Of a stretch of 64,000 nucleotides of DNA, positions 47,735-59,880 are shown piece after piece. Source of the stretch: Megascapheus bottae. Taxonomy: Eukaryota > Chordata > Mammalia > Rodentia > Geomyidae. A program made the position numbers and the translations under genes. Every line of letters begins with the position of its first letter. Positions within the stretch are counted from its first letter, which is position 1. Under the pieces are notes generated by a model. It saw only the letters and a list, made by a program, of their open reading frames with translations, was not told where the DNA came from and searched no databases. The stretch covers positions 40,157,001 through 40,221,000 of the forward strand of contig JANJXV010000016.1 in the NCBI GenBank assembly GCA_024803745.1. Reading direction: 5' to 3'.

Positions 47735-50118
47735 CAGACTGCAGAAGATTTCACATCAACACTTATGACAGCCTTTCAATCTCAGAACAAGAACAGAAAT
47801 TTAGTACATTTTTCCTTCATCAACCGTATCAGTGTTCAGAATCTGCAGATTACAGATCTACTGATAGCCTTTGTAAGAGAAGTAGCTAACATAACATGAA
47901 GAGGGAAAGTCATTTTTTTAATAGCAAAGAATTGGAGACAACAATTGGAAGTAAGTAGAAGAAAAATCACTATAACAGAGCAAGGGGTCCTAGAACTGGC
48001 AGGCAGGATAAGATACAGGCTCTGGTCAGTGACTCAGACATTGGTATTTCCTGTTCCTCCTTCATTAAGCACAGGGCCTTTGCTTTTTTCAATTATAAAC
48101 AGGTAATTATATCTGACTCATATTGACCCTTGTAATGAGTCAAGGCCAATTGTATATAGTGAAATATACACTTAAAAGAAAAACACCTCTTTCATTCTTT
48201 TTTTTAACTCAGCAAGGCGAAGTTTAACTCTATGCAGAAGGGTGTACCACTAGCCAAAACACCACCAAAGAAGCTTGCTTGCTTATTTATTTATTTATAA
48301 TTTATTATTTTATATCTTTAATAATTTGATTTATTTATACTCTAAAAATTAATAACATCACCTGGAAAAACTCCATGTGTGGATTATTATGTATTGATCT
48401 GCATTGAGACTGGATTCCCTAAGCAACTACAAAACATGTTTTGATCTATCTGAAAATGATGGAAACACATCACCCATTTACCATCAACTTTATGCTTCCA
48501 GTGATAAATACTAAATAGGGATAATGTTGGTGCTTCATCAGCAAACTGGACATAATTGAATCAAGACAATTCAGTGTCAGTCAGGAGAAAAAAAGTAAAA
48601 TTAAAAGATATGGTCTTGTTTTTATCTGTATCTTTTACAAGGGTCTGTTTTTAATTCTGTTTACATGATTAAGTCACTCAACAAGTCAAAAACAACTGCT
48701 CAATAATTAAACCAATACTGTTATTCTGTAATGAAAACCTAGGGTAGTTTAAATGAGTGAGAAATTTCCTGTCAGCACCTGCCCAACAGAAAGCTGAAGA
48801 TTAATGAAGGTCTGTCATCTATCACTCAAAAAGCCAGAGTCCCCTCCTCACAGCGTTTTATATTTAATAAGGCCTAAGTATGTGTGCTTAGTCCCCTCCA
48901 GGTTCCTTTATGGAGTGTTAGGGCCCTGTGATCTATTTCTACCCCAAATAAATATGCAGGGCTCTAAGAAAACCTCTTCATGCTGCAAAGCAGAGCATTT
49001 TATAGAAAGCACTTAAGGGGAGGGCAGTCACATAATTCAAATTACTCCAACCAGAGAAAATACACTGTCCCAGAACTGCATGGAAAGAAAAACAATTTAC
49101 TAAGAGAAATAAGTAGCTAGAAGTAGGGTCCTTCAGCGTGTGCCCAAACAAAGAAAGGGGCAAAGGAGAAAATGATACTTTAAATTAAATGAGATACTCA
49201 GTGATTTATTTGTCTTGAATATTTAAAAAATGTATACGTCCCAACTAACATAGGCTGATTTCTTCACAATAACTGTAAAAAAAAAACTCCAATAACTCTT
49301 TATATGTGAAACAAGAAAAATTCATGCTACAGAAGGAGACAGCATTCTCCAACTGAGAATGTAGGATACTTTTTTCACCATATCTGACCAAGAATTTTCT
49401 GTTATTAATGGGAATAAATTATATGTAGTTTCAATATCAATATAACATGTGCACAAACTCACATTATAACAATACATAAACATGTGACATGATGATTTCT
49501 ATTTAAAAAAAACTTCAAAGCAACTTTCATAACCATAAATAATAGTGTATTACAGAAAATAACTTTATTTTTATTCTTTCAGGCCAATATTTTTCCTGGT
49601 CCTCATGAGCAAACTTACCCAGGCTCTGTTAATAATTGGCCAGTCATAAAACAGAAGATCTCATGAGAAAACCAAACACAACCTCAATTTGGGAATTGAA
49701 AATATTCATTACAAAGTGATTTCAACTCGGGTAATTAGAAGACCTTCTTCCATTATCAGGAATCTCTGACCTGCAAGGTCCTTAATGCAATAAGTTACAT
49801 TTGGTCCTTGCTGCTCAATTACTGCTTCATCAGCACCTGGGAATCAGATCATTCCTCATATCCTGTCTATGTCAGAATCACCTTTCTCTTTGCGTTTACT
49901 GAATAGGCGCTAATAAAATGCCATACAAATACTGTTGGACTTAGCCCATTCCCAATCCTTGTAAAACATGGGTCCTTTGAGAAAACAATTCCAGACTAAT
50001 GACCAGAAGTTACATGTTAAATTCTCGATTTTCCCATAATTCATTGAGACACTTCAATCTCCTCAAAGACTTCCTGATTCCAGTGTAATATCTGTCCCAT
50101 CAACCCAACTATACATGT
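47735..50118. other. Unique AT-rich DNA
   Basis: No gene is recognised. TTTATTTATTTATAATTTAT occurs at about 48284-48303. Confidence 0.42.
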
Positions 50119-50224
50119 GTGTGTATGTAATCATACATATATAGAAATTATACCATGTATAATGTACTGTGTGCATTTAACACACACGTGTACTATATAT
50201 ATATGTATATATACATATATGGAT
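50119..50224. repeat. TA/TG-rich simple sequence
   Basis: Alternating pyrimidine-purine stretches with ACACACGTGT (a palindrome) and ACTATATATATATG occur here, likely to form cruciform or unwound DNA. Confidence 0.75.
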
Positions 50225-53200
50225 AGAACACACACTAGATAGGCTGACAGACAGATAGGTAGATCATGAATTCTAGATAGCCTTCCATTTCAGAAGAGGA
50301 ATGGGAAAAGGTGTCGGGCTGGAACAGATTCTCTTTGTCTTTCTTATCCTTATTTCCAAAGCTGTTCAACGGTCGTTATGTGGGGCAGAAACATGCAATG
50401 ATGATCACAGACCATCGAAATCTCTTGGAAATATTGTCCCGAAAGATATTTCCCAAATCCAAACCAGGATTCAATGATTCCAACTATACCCAGATCTTAA
50501 CAGACAATCTCTCCTGGCCAGAATTCCACCTGGCATGCAGTGACTTGTCCTTGTCCACATGTCAGCCAATAAAAATCTACATACCTGCTCCAGGCCAATT
50601 CAAGAGGACTGTTTGAAATTATGCCAAAGTAAAAAGGCTATTTATACTGGAAGAACACCTGTCTACCAAGTGTAAACACTTGACTTCTATCTGTATTACC
50701 TCCCCAAATGAAGAACAATGAAATACATTTTTCATTCCTTAAACTAAGATACATATGATGAAGAGTCTGACTTTAAAAATTATGGTTTCTTAAGAAAAAA
50801 AGAATTTCCAAAAATTAATACAGAAGAGCTAGGAATGTCAATGAGGTAGACTACTTGAGAACTTGTCATACAGAATAAGCAGGTCAAGAGAGCTGGCGCC
50901 AGGTCCCAGAGAGATAGCCGGGTGAAGGGCGATGTAATGGGGAGAATAACGTAAGAAATACAGGAACAAAAGTTTTTTTTTTGTTTTTTGTTTGTTTGTT
51001 TTTTTAAGGAAGACACAGTTAAGGATAGATAAGAGCTTTAGTTGGGCAGGCAAGAGAGAAGGAAGTCAGTGAAAATCAAACAATACACACACTTTTATCT
51101 CCAGAGAATACAATCATCACAGGTTTTTGAACAATTTTCCTATTTGCGATTACTGGCTTCTCTTTGCTCTGCAGGGAAATGGTTACCTGGGTTCTATACT
51201 CTCCCCCATTTGAAGGCACCCACGGGTAGAACCAGACACAATTCGCTTCAAGTGAATCTGGACACATGGCGTCAGCTGTGTAATTAATAATTTGCTTTGT
51301 GTTCAAGATCATGTCACATTGACTGGACAGCTTCTTCCCAGAAATTCCTCACACTCACTGGAGAGCACAAAGGTTTTCAAATGCTTTGGTGTTTTTACAT
51401 AAAAGCCACCCATGATTTCCATTCAGGGTCTGGCAACAATGTATTAAAAGGCTCCTGAGGCTTCATTTCCACGTGGTTTCCTGGTTGCTGTAGTTATCAG
51501 CTGAACAGGTGGCTCCCTCCTCTGTGCCTGCACTAGGCAGATGGATGGGTGCTTGCTGTCGTGGGCCATTAATGGGAAGGAAGCAGCTGCCTCTCCAGAG
51601 AGACACATGGCACCTCAGTCTCATTGCAATGCACTTCTGCAAGTAGTGACTCGACCACTGTGTGTTAATGGGCTTTCTCAAACCTTTCCCCTACCTAAGA
51701 GTCACTACAGCCTGAGAAATAAACAAAATGAATTACATATATGAATATATATTATATACATACAAGACTTGCTTTACTACACAATTCTGCCTTGTATAGG
51801 CCAGTTGGGTGTCTCCCACCCAACTGAAGATTCTCACAATGACAGCATGGCACATGTCTCCTGTCTAGTGTAAGACATTTGTCCTCAAGCATGTCTTTTT
51901 CCCAGTGCATATCCATACAGCAACACGGTATTCATGGCTAATTTTTATTAATCATCTGCCGTGGACAGGTTCATTCTATCAGGAACATGGATTGTGAGGG
52001 TCACATGGGTAGCAAGAACAGTTAAGAGTAACTTAACAACCTATCTGCCTATGCACCATGAATGTGAAGGGAATCATTTGAAGGGTAAGAGGTCTCCAGC
52101 TTCACTGTTAGAAACAGTAGTGTGGGGATGTACACTGTATGTGAATAGGCAAGGTGATTCTGGCATGATGGGTTAGTAGCTCACTGTCTCTGTGAAACAG
52201 ACAGAATATCATTTTCCGCAGGTCGTTTAGAAACACTGTGCATCTAAGGGTGAGTTGGTGTGTGACTATCTGTGCTAGTGTGTACTTGAACTCATGAACA
52301 TGGAGGGAACCTCTGCTACTAAGTAGCCTCATAAGGCCCTAAAGGCACCCCAAGGAATGGTCAGTGCTCTCCAAGTACAAATAATTCTTGTTGATATTTG
52401 TCAATGCAATGATGAAGCTATAATACAGGAGAAAATGAAGGAAAAGTAGCTACAAATATTAACTTTGTTCTGCCATGGGGTTTATTGTCCCTAATGCGAG
52501 GACAATAGAGTTTAGCTCTAAATCTACTCCTGTTCATCCTCACCTATGGCAGAGAGCAAGTTGAACTAACAGTTCCAGTCTGGAATGAATAAATGAGAAC
52601 AACTCCAAAGCAAGGGACAGAAAATTATAAGGAGATAGTTCATTTCTACAGCTGTGGGACCTGCCCAGCTACAGTGTCCCTAATTCAGCTGAATCATTGT
52701 GATTGTTTCACTTCTCATCTTTTCTGAATATGGCCCCAAAATTCAATATACTATTTATCTGTCACAAAGAGGAAACCTGGTAAAAGAAAATGGAAAAAAA
52801 ATGTTTTAGTATTAGTAGTTCTGAGACCAGGAGCACAACATTAAAGATATTTGTGCTTCTGTTTCTCAGTAAGCCTGCTCACACATGTGGCACAAAACAT
52901 TGTAGTAGAGTTCTGTAATCTGCATGATATAAAATAAAAGGAAACACAAACAGGTTACTGATGAAATAATATCCATTTGCTTCTCATAACTGTGGCATTC
53001 TCTTGGGAGTAGTCTTTCCCTCACAATCCTGGTCAATAAAACAAATGGAATAATTAATGTCTTCGCTCTTCCCGTTGAGAGACTGAAGAAAGACTGAATG
53101 TAATTTTCACTTGGTAACATAACGTCAAGCATCTCAGGTCCTTTCTGGCTGTGAAAATGATAGCTCTAAGAATATACGCTATAGTGACTGACATCAGGAA

Positions 53201-53640
53201 AATCAGGGAGGAGACAAGAAATATTCTAACATTATTCTTCAAAGCAATGCAGCTTTTCTCGGATGCTAGACGCGTTGTGTGCTTTGCAATCACATATTTT
53301 AGAAGTGATTCAGGACATATGGCCGTGTCTGCCATAAAACATTCCCCATGATAAGTGATTACCGGTGCTCTTGGCTCTAGCAGAGAAAGATGGTGGCCTG
53401 GCCAGGTGTTCGATGGGTCTTCTACATATTATCCAGGATAGTATAGTGTGCCCCACCTTCCCCTGCTTTAAAACGATCCCTTCATCAAGATGGCCCGCAG
53501 CTCTTGACACTCCTGTTGAGAAATGATGATGCAGATCCTCAGAGGTTCAACATTTTATTCAGGATCAGATGAATAACAGAGGATAAAATTCAACCCATTG
53601 AGTACAAATAAAACTAGATATAGAAACATAAATGAAAGAG
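50225..53640. other. Long unique stretch, no gene seen
   Basis: This long repeat-poor stretch has open frames up to 101 codons (50311-50616) without recognisable motifs. A T/G-rich patch (TTTTTTTTTGTTTTTTGTTT) lies at 50971-51006. I see no RNA gene or mobile element. Confidence 0.42.
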
Positions 53641-54562
53641 ACCCTTTGCAGAAAGAAATGCCTGGTTAGGGCGGGAATTACTGAGAACGAGGGAGACGCA
53701 GGAAGATCAACTGCAGTGGTACACTTTGTTCAAAGGAAAAATGATGGAAGAAATAAGAGTTAGGAAAACTTGCCCTCGGGGTGTCTGGGGAACACTGCAA
53801 TGCAGTCATTTCTCTGCTGACAGAGATGGATGAGAGGTTGGCTCCACGCCTCAAGTAGTGCTTCCTTTGTGTGGAGCAGCCTTGCGCATCTTCTAATTTC
53901 CACTCATTTGGAAGACCTGGAGCCCCACCCCGGGCCAGGTACTGCCCAATCCTGGCCGCCACAAACTGCTCAGATCCAAGAAGTGCGGAGCCAGGGACAT
54001 GGGGTGGCATGCTTTCCCTGCTAGGCAGGCACAGCGGTAAGGGCTGTGGTCCTGCTGTGCACAAGAGAAATCTTAAATAGGTCTGCAGAGATTCAAGTAG
54101 GCTTCCATGGCCCGCCTTGATGTGGGAGTGCTGTGCTACGTGAGGGATGGGTACTGGTGGAAGTGGAAAGGGTGCGTGGTGAAGTCATGGATAATGTTGG
54201 AACTGGAATGAGGAACCATGCTGGTTTGGCAGGGAGAGGGATGAGTCAGATTAACATGCATCGTACAAGCATCCGACATGGCAGAAGGAACGCCTTTTGA
54301 TGCGGATGGACCTGTGGGAACAATAAGCACACAGAATACGTGCATGAGGGGAGTTTTGATCTGTAGTTGAGGATGATGTTAGAAATGGCTTTTCTGTGAT
54401 ATAAGAGGGGTCAGCCACCACAACTTGAGAATGGGAGGGAAAACCACCGTAAGAAGACCCCTGAGATGGTTGAAGTCTAAAGACTGCACTTAACTTTTCA
54501 CTTTTTCCTCCCTAGACCTTGCCTGTAACTCTCTTAGTTTAAAATCCCAGAAAATCCTTTGA
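53641..54562. other. G+C-richer unique DNA
   Basis: This region has more CpG than the rest, and the minus strand has a 128-codon open frame (53678-54064). No domain or splice structure is recognised. It could be old exonic or promoter sequence, but I cannot show that. Confidence 0.4.
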
Positions 54563-54801
54563 ATCCTCTGCTCATGCTTGTAATTCTAACTACTCAGGAG
54601 GCTGAGATAGGAGGATTGTGGTTGGAAGCCATTCAGGGTAGAAAAGTCCCCATGAGACTCACCTCCAATTAAACACTCAAAAACACAGAAGTGGCTCTGT
54701 GGCTCAAGTAGCAGAATGCTAGCCTTGAGCACAAAGAGGCACAAGCATAGCATCCAGGCCCAGGGTTCAAGCCCCACAATCAACAACAACAGCAGCAACA
54801 A
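54563..54801 (+). mobile_element. B1-based dimeric SINE
   Basis: Left arm: TGTAATTCTAACTACTCAGG, AGGCTGAGATAGGAGG. Right arm: TGGCTCTGTGGCTCAAGTAG, ending GGGTTCAAGCCCCACAATC and an AAC-rich tail. Moderately diverged. Confidence 0.78.
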
Positions 54802-54819
54802 ATTCCCAGAGGAGAATGA

Positions 54820-54900
54820 TTATATGTGTAACGTGGTGGTAAATAGCTTTGTAACACATGGGAGGTCCTGGCTTTGATAGCCAACAGTGTGCAGACAAAA
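54820..54900 (+). mobile_element. ID-like monomer trace
   Basis: ACGTGGTGGTAAATAGC, then TTTGTAACACATGGGAGGTC and TTTGATAGCCAACAGTG resemble an ID monomer with a mutated B box. Tentative. Confidence 0.4.
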
Positions 54901-55094
54901 CAAACATCCTGTGTGAACCTTCTGTGTTCTACTTGGAGGGCTTCAAGCTATGCTGAAGCTCAGAGCCTATGAGGCCTCTTCTGGGATTGAAGCAACTGCA
55001 CCCTGAGAAACACGGATGCAGAGAGGTTTCAGTCATCACAGATGGCGGACATTGAACACATTTTTTGTGACTGGCACTGGTGACATAGCATTGC

Positions 55095-55255
55095 CCTGAG
55101 TGTTCACACATACTAATTTATTCAGTCTTACCACCAGGATAGATTTCATTTCTCTGCTCCCAATGCAAGCGCTAAAATGGAGAGGCAATTAAGGTTCAAT
55201 CACATTTTCAAGGTCATCTTTCTGATAAGTTGCAGAGCGGAGATGGTAGGGGTAC
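55095..55255 (+). mobile_element. MIR SINE fragment
   Basis: Order fits the MIR core and 3' part: TTATTCAGTCTTACCACC, CTAAAATGGAGAGGCAATTA, TTTTCAAGGTCATCTTTC, TTGCAGAGCGGAGATGG. Ancient and not mobile. Confidence 0.6.
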
Positions 55256-55793
55256 AAAGCGGAACATAATCAAATGAGTAAATTCTAAAACAGAATAGAG
55301 AGCTGAGGAAGAAAATTCATGTGTGAACACAAGCAGAAAAGACATTGCAGTGTTCCAGTTTCAACTCGTTTTGAATGGATGGAAAAGAATGATGATGTAG
55401 CAAAGAGACTTGGGGGAAAAGGCGCATAAGGAATATTTCCCTACTATACTACCATATAACTACTGTCATCCTGAAGGGGGAAGCTTCATTTGAACACTAT
55501 TTAGAGAAGGAAGATAAAATGAGAACAAAGACTTATCTTTATTTGGAAACTGCACAGGGATGGATAAACTGTATCGATTCATCTCAGGGTTTGACTGAAG
55601 TGACATTAAAAAAAAAACCTGAATGAAGAATGAAGAATAATTTGACAGCTAAAAAGGAAAACCCAGAAACATTTGAGAAAAAAACTTAAATAGGTGGTAT
55701 GCATTAAAAGTAACTTTAAGAAAAATGTGAAAGGATTAACTTCATGAGATATTACTTTAAGGAAATAAATCATATAGAATTAAGGACATTAAA

Positions 55794-55905
55794 AGTTATA
55801 GTTGCACTTCTAATACTAGCTACATGGGAGGCTAAGATAGGAGGATTCAGGTCTGAGGTCAGTGAGATCGAAAATTTCATGAGATTCCCTTCTCAACCCA
55901 TACCT
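55794..55905 (+). mobile_element. B1-like monomer fragment
   Basis: TTCTAATACTAGCTACATGG, then AGGCTAAGATAGGAGGATTC match a B1-type left arm. It sits just upstream of the inverted LINE-1. Confidence 0.6.
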
Positions 55906-55955
55906 GGACAACACGGTGAGCTAACTTCCTCAACTTCATAAAAAGTTCAGATTGG

Positions 55956-56340
55956 TTCCTTTATCAAAGATGAGGTGGCCATAGATTTGCTGGTTAATTT
56001 CTGTGTCTTCAGTTCTATTCCACTGGTCCTCAGTCATGTTCTTGTACCAGAACTAAGCTATTTTTATTACTATAGCTTTGTAACAGAGACTGAAGTTTGG
56101 TATTAGTAGTCCTCCAGCACTGTTCTTTCTGCTAAGGATTATTTTTGCTGTTCTGGGTCTTTCATTGTTCCATATGAATTTTTGGATTGCTTCCTCTAGT
56201 TCATTAAAGAATAACATTGGGATATTGATGAGTATTACATTGAATATTTAGATAGTACCTAGCAGGTTTGCCATCTTCATGAAGTTAATCCTTTCAATCC
56301 AGGGGCATGGGAGGTTTTTCCACTTCCTTAGTTTTGCTTT
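55956..56340 (-). mobile_element. LINE-1 ORF2 segment, inverted 5' part of a twin-primed copy
   Basis: On the minus strand the segment reads in ORF2 order from KAKLRKWKNLP through WNRTEDTEI to HLIFDKG. It is joined head-to-head with the plus-strand LINE-1 3' end that starts at 56341. A TSD of 13 bases with one mismatch (AAGTTCAGATTGG at 55943-55955, AAGCTCAGATTGG at 56946-56958) flanks the pair as one insertion. This is a 5' inversion, with the ORF2 part between the two segments missing. Confidence 0.9.
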
Positions 56341-56945
56341 ACGGATCAAGAAGATGTGGTATTTATACACAATGGAATTCTATGTTGCCATTAGAATGAC
56401 ATCGCCCCATTCATAAGAAAATGGAAAGCTCTGGAAACAATCCTATTACGTGAAGTAAGGCAGACCCAAAGGAACATAGGCTCCATGAATTCCCTCCTTT
56501 GTAATAATCAGTACACATCTAGGATTCTCCTAGAAGAGGATCACAATAGCTAAAAAGCTATGTACATATGGTCACATGGGATGAGGCTAAGCAAAATGAC
56601 CTCCAGGATATGGAAACAGGGTTATCTTTTGTGATTGTTGTTCTTGATGTACTATGTGACGTTTTCTCTCTCTTTATTTTTCTTTCTCCTTATAGTTCAT
56701 CTCATGTTGTTACTGCATCTGACTTTGGTACCTGGTATATTGTATATAATTTGTTTTTTTGAAATAGGGAGGTGAAGGGAAAAAAACAAGATGACTGGGA
56801 AGGTTGCAGAGAGGAAACTGGGATGAAAACATGGGAAAGGGTTACCATGTTCAAGATGTACCCACTACCTGACAAATGTAAGATAACCCCATTATGCACC
56901 ACCGCGACAATAAAATACAAGTATTACAAACGAAAAAGAAGGAGC
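56341..56945 (+). mobile_element. LINE-1 3' end, forward part of a twin-primed copy
   Basis: It starts in the last part of ORF2 (TATTTATACACAATGGAATTC), keeps the end of ORF2 with substitutions, then the 3' UTR with a diverged purine tract and a diverged terminal block (GACAATAAAATAC), and an A-rich end. It is older than the copies at 9542 and 31275. Joined at 56340/56341 to the inverted 5' segment. Confidence 0.9.
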
Positions 56946-56958
56946 AAGCTCAGATTGG

Positions 56959-59556
56959 GAGAACCATGCTTGCAGAACAGACCAAAAACCACAAACAGAA
57001 ACGTCCTTGAGACTCCATCTCCTTGCAGATAAACTCCACACAGTGGTTCCATTTCTTCTACCCCACCAACTATGGAAGCCCCAATCTTCCCATTTGTGCA
57101 AAGCTGTAAGCCACTGGATACCCATGATTTCTTATTTGGAGTAGCGAGAACTTCTGCTCCCTCACAAACTCCACTGTCTTCGATCACTCTGACCACAAGT
57201 CTTTGAATGCCCTAAATTCAGCTGGAACACAGACTGGCTTAATGTGCCTGCCTCCCTGTTAAGATTATTTATTGTCATCATTACCATGCAGTTAAGGCTC
57301 CTTAATGTGACTTATAAAAGCGTTCACCCCTTGCTTACGGTGAACTTTTTTAATCTCCAGCTTTTGCCCTTTCCCCTTTCATGCTTTACCAGTTGACATG
57401 AGGGCACGGTCACCCTGGTCTCCGCATGTACTTTGTGTTGTCTCCCTGGCTGCTCATTTATGTTTGGTTTTCTCTCCCTGGCACATTCAGTTCCTTTGCT
57501 CTTGCTTCATAAATGTGGTGCCCCCACAGTAATCCCAAGATCTGTGGGCTTTATGCGGGGCCAAGGCAGCCTTGCAGGCTTTGGGCACTGTCTGGAGATG
57601 GTTTTCTGATGACCACTGGCACTGAGGTTGGACTGGGAATGGTGTTGAGCATTCCACAGGGCCCCCAGAGCCCCACCACACCTCCCTGCCAGGGGTTCTC
57701 ACAGGCTGCAGGACCCTGTGGTGCACTGGACTAGTTAGTTACTCCAGGGCTGAGGGCAAAGATCAAACCAATGTGATTCCTGCCTTTCCTCTCACCCCCC
57801 ATCCCAGGGCCTGGTTGCATGCTGAGTGGCACCTACAACACCAGTGCCCTCGCCTCTCTGGAAAAAACACAAATACAGTGCTTTCCTTCCTTCACTCCTT
57901 CAAGGAACAGGCTGAAAATAATTCACTTTGTCCTCACTGTGGATCTGGCTCCGTGGAAAATCTGTTTTGAATTCATCCTCCCCTGGGTAAAATCTCCAGG
58001 ACAACTGAAACGCAAAGCAAAACACCACATTTGTAATTTCCCCCTAACCACCCAGAATTCAATACTGGACTGAGCTGGGGTGGTGATTGGATGGTAATCC
58101 TTCCTGTTCAAGATCACAAGACTTCAATGTCATTTAAGTGATATTCTCAACGATGACTCACAGGTTTATCTCCACAGGGAATAATTCAATTATTCTGCTT
58201 CTCTACTTACCATGTCTATGCCTCCCTTCCCTGTTTGATCAGCTCATTGGGGTTCCCACAGAAATGTCAGCATTAAGACTTGGACTTCCATGTGGCCCTT
58301 AGCTCCATGTTTCTTGGTTGTTGCTGAAATAGGAAATTTAATCTTTAGTAGCTATAGACAACCAGAGATAACATGTGGACGGATCAATGTTAGCTTGGCT
58401 GAGAGTGAGAATATTTCTATAAGTCTGAATGGAAATGTTCAAAGTACAAGTATGTATTAGGCTAGAGAACTCTTTCTGACCAGCCAGGAATTTCTGGTGA
58501 AATGCTAGGGTGACCTTTGACCGCCATGAAACTCTCTTCCACAAATGATATCTGCTTTAGAAGCTCCAGATGCGGTTGTGCTCCCTGCCCACATGTCCTG
58601 TGAGATCAGTAGTTGAAACCTAAATGCAGCCCTCTCACAGCCACCAAAGGTACATTAGAACCCTGTTATTCCATTCCTGCTGAGCAGACAGGCGAACCAG
58701 GCTTCACCTCCTTCCACAATGGCAGGATGGGTTTACTTATGCTCACGTCTTCCATCAGGTACATTGCACCAACAGCTTGTCTCCAGAGAACCATACATGT
58801 GTCCAGAGAATAGCAAGGTGAAATAATCCAGAAGGTCTCTCTACAAAAAAAATTAAACTAGAAACACTTTCTTTAAGCTTATGAATCATTTAATCATACC
58901 TATAAACCATCTGTCAGCCATTTACACTTAAGGAATGATGCCAAATCTGAGAGGTTACAATTACTAGGTCTTTTAAATTCTGAATTCCAAGGAGCTCTCA
59001 CAGCCTGGTGGTTTAGGAAATGGACTAAGCAGAAATATGTATGGTGTGGATTAATACATTTCTCTGGGTTTCATTTGCATTTGTGCAATGTAATGGCATC
59101 CTGTGCAGATTGTACTACCAAGGAAAGACTGATGGAACTAACACTCTGATTAAGCTGGCATCCAACAAACTTTCCTACAGTTATTCTATCACTTCACATG
59201 ATTATATTCTTTTCTTAAAATTGCACACACAATTCAGGTTCAAAACTGTATGTAAAATCATTTAGCATGGATAGAAATGTGAGTTTTACTCAAAGGATCC
59301 AATTAAACTTCTGGACCTTTATCCTTTTGATAATGATACAGAGTAAAGACCACAGGGGTTATGAATATAGCTGAGAAAGATTCTCAGAATATCCCCACAG
59401 CTTTACATCATTTGTAAAGTCATTTGTTAAAGTTAGTTGAGAAGAAAAATTAATGAAAGTTCCAGGAAGGAAAAGTATGTTGATGATTACATTCAGTACC
59501 ATCAAGTATTAATAGCTTGTTTAAGTTTTATAATTAAATCCTAATGACATACCTAT
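56959..59556. other. Unique DNA, partly G+C-rich
   Basis: 57500-57740 is G+C-rich with overlapping open frames of 73-84 codons and no known motif. No gene is recognised. Confidence 0.42.
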
Positions 59557-59735
59557 ACACATATATGTATATTATATACATGTGTATATATGTGTGCGTG
59601 TACATGAATTTATATACATATATGTGTATATATGTACATATACTGCAGACATGTGTACATATATTCATATATATACATGCATACACACACACACACACAC
59701 AGACACACACACACACTCACACACACACAAAGGAC
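59557..59735. repeat. TA/TG and (CA)n compound simple repeat
   Basis: ATATATGTATATTATATAC and related alternating blocks pass into several (CA)n runs (59683-59730) with AGAC and TC interruptions. Confidence 0.92.
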
Positions 59736-59797
59736 AGTAATTAAAGGTCATTCCAGGTAGAAAAACTGAGGAATCTTCACTTGCAAACAAAAAGTAG

Positions 59798-59880
59798 ACC
59801 GGAAGCATGGTTCAGGTGGTAGAGCACCAGATGAAAAATAAGCATTAATTCTTGACTTTGAAGCCTGGTTGAAGAAAGAA
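59798..59880 (+). mobile_element. ID/right-arm-like SINE trace
   Basis: GACCGGAAGCATGGTTCAGG, then GTGGTAGAGCACCAG resembles the right arm of the dimeric SINEs, followed by a degenerate end. Tentative. Confidence 0.4.

Noticed and set aside
53678..54064. 128-codon open frame on the minus strand
   Set aside because: G+C-rich sequence lengthens chance frames; no domain or exon structure is visible.
59534..59744. Open frames rich in Tyr/Ile/His/Cys
   Set aside because: They translate TA/TG and CA simple repeats.
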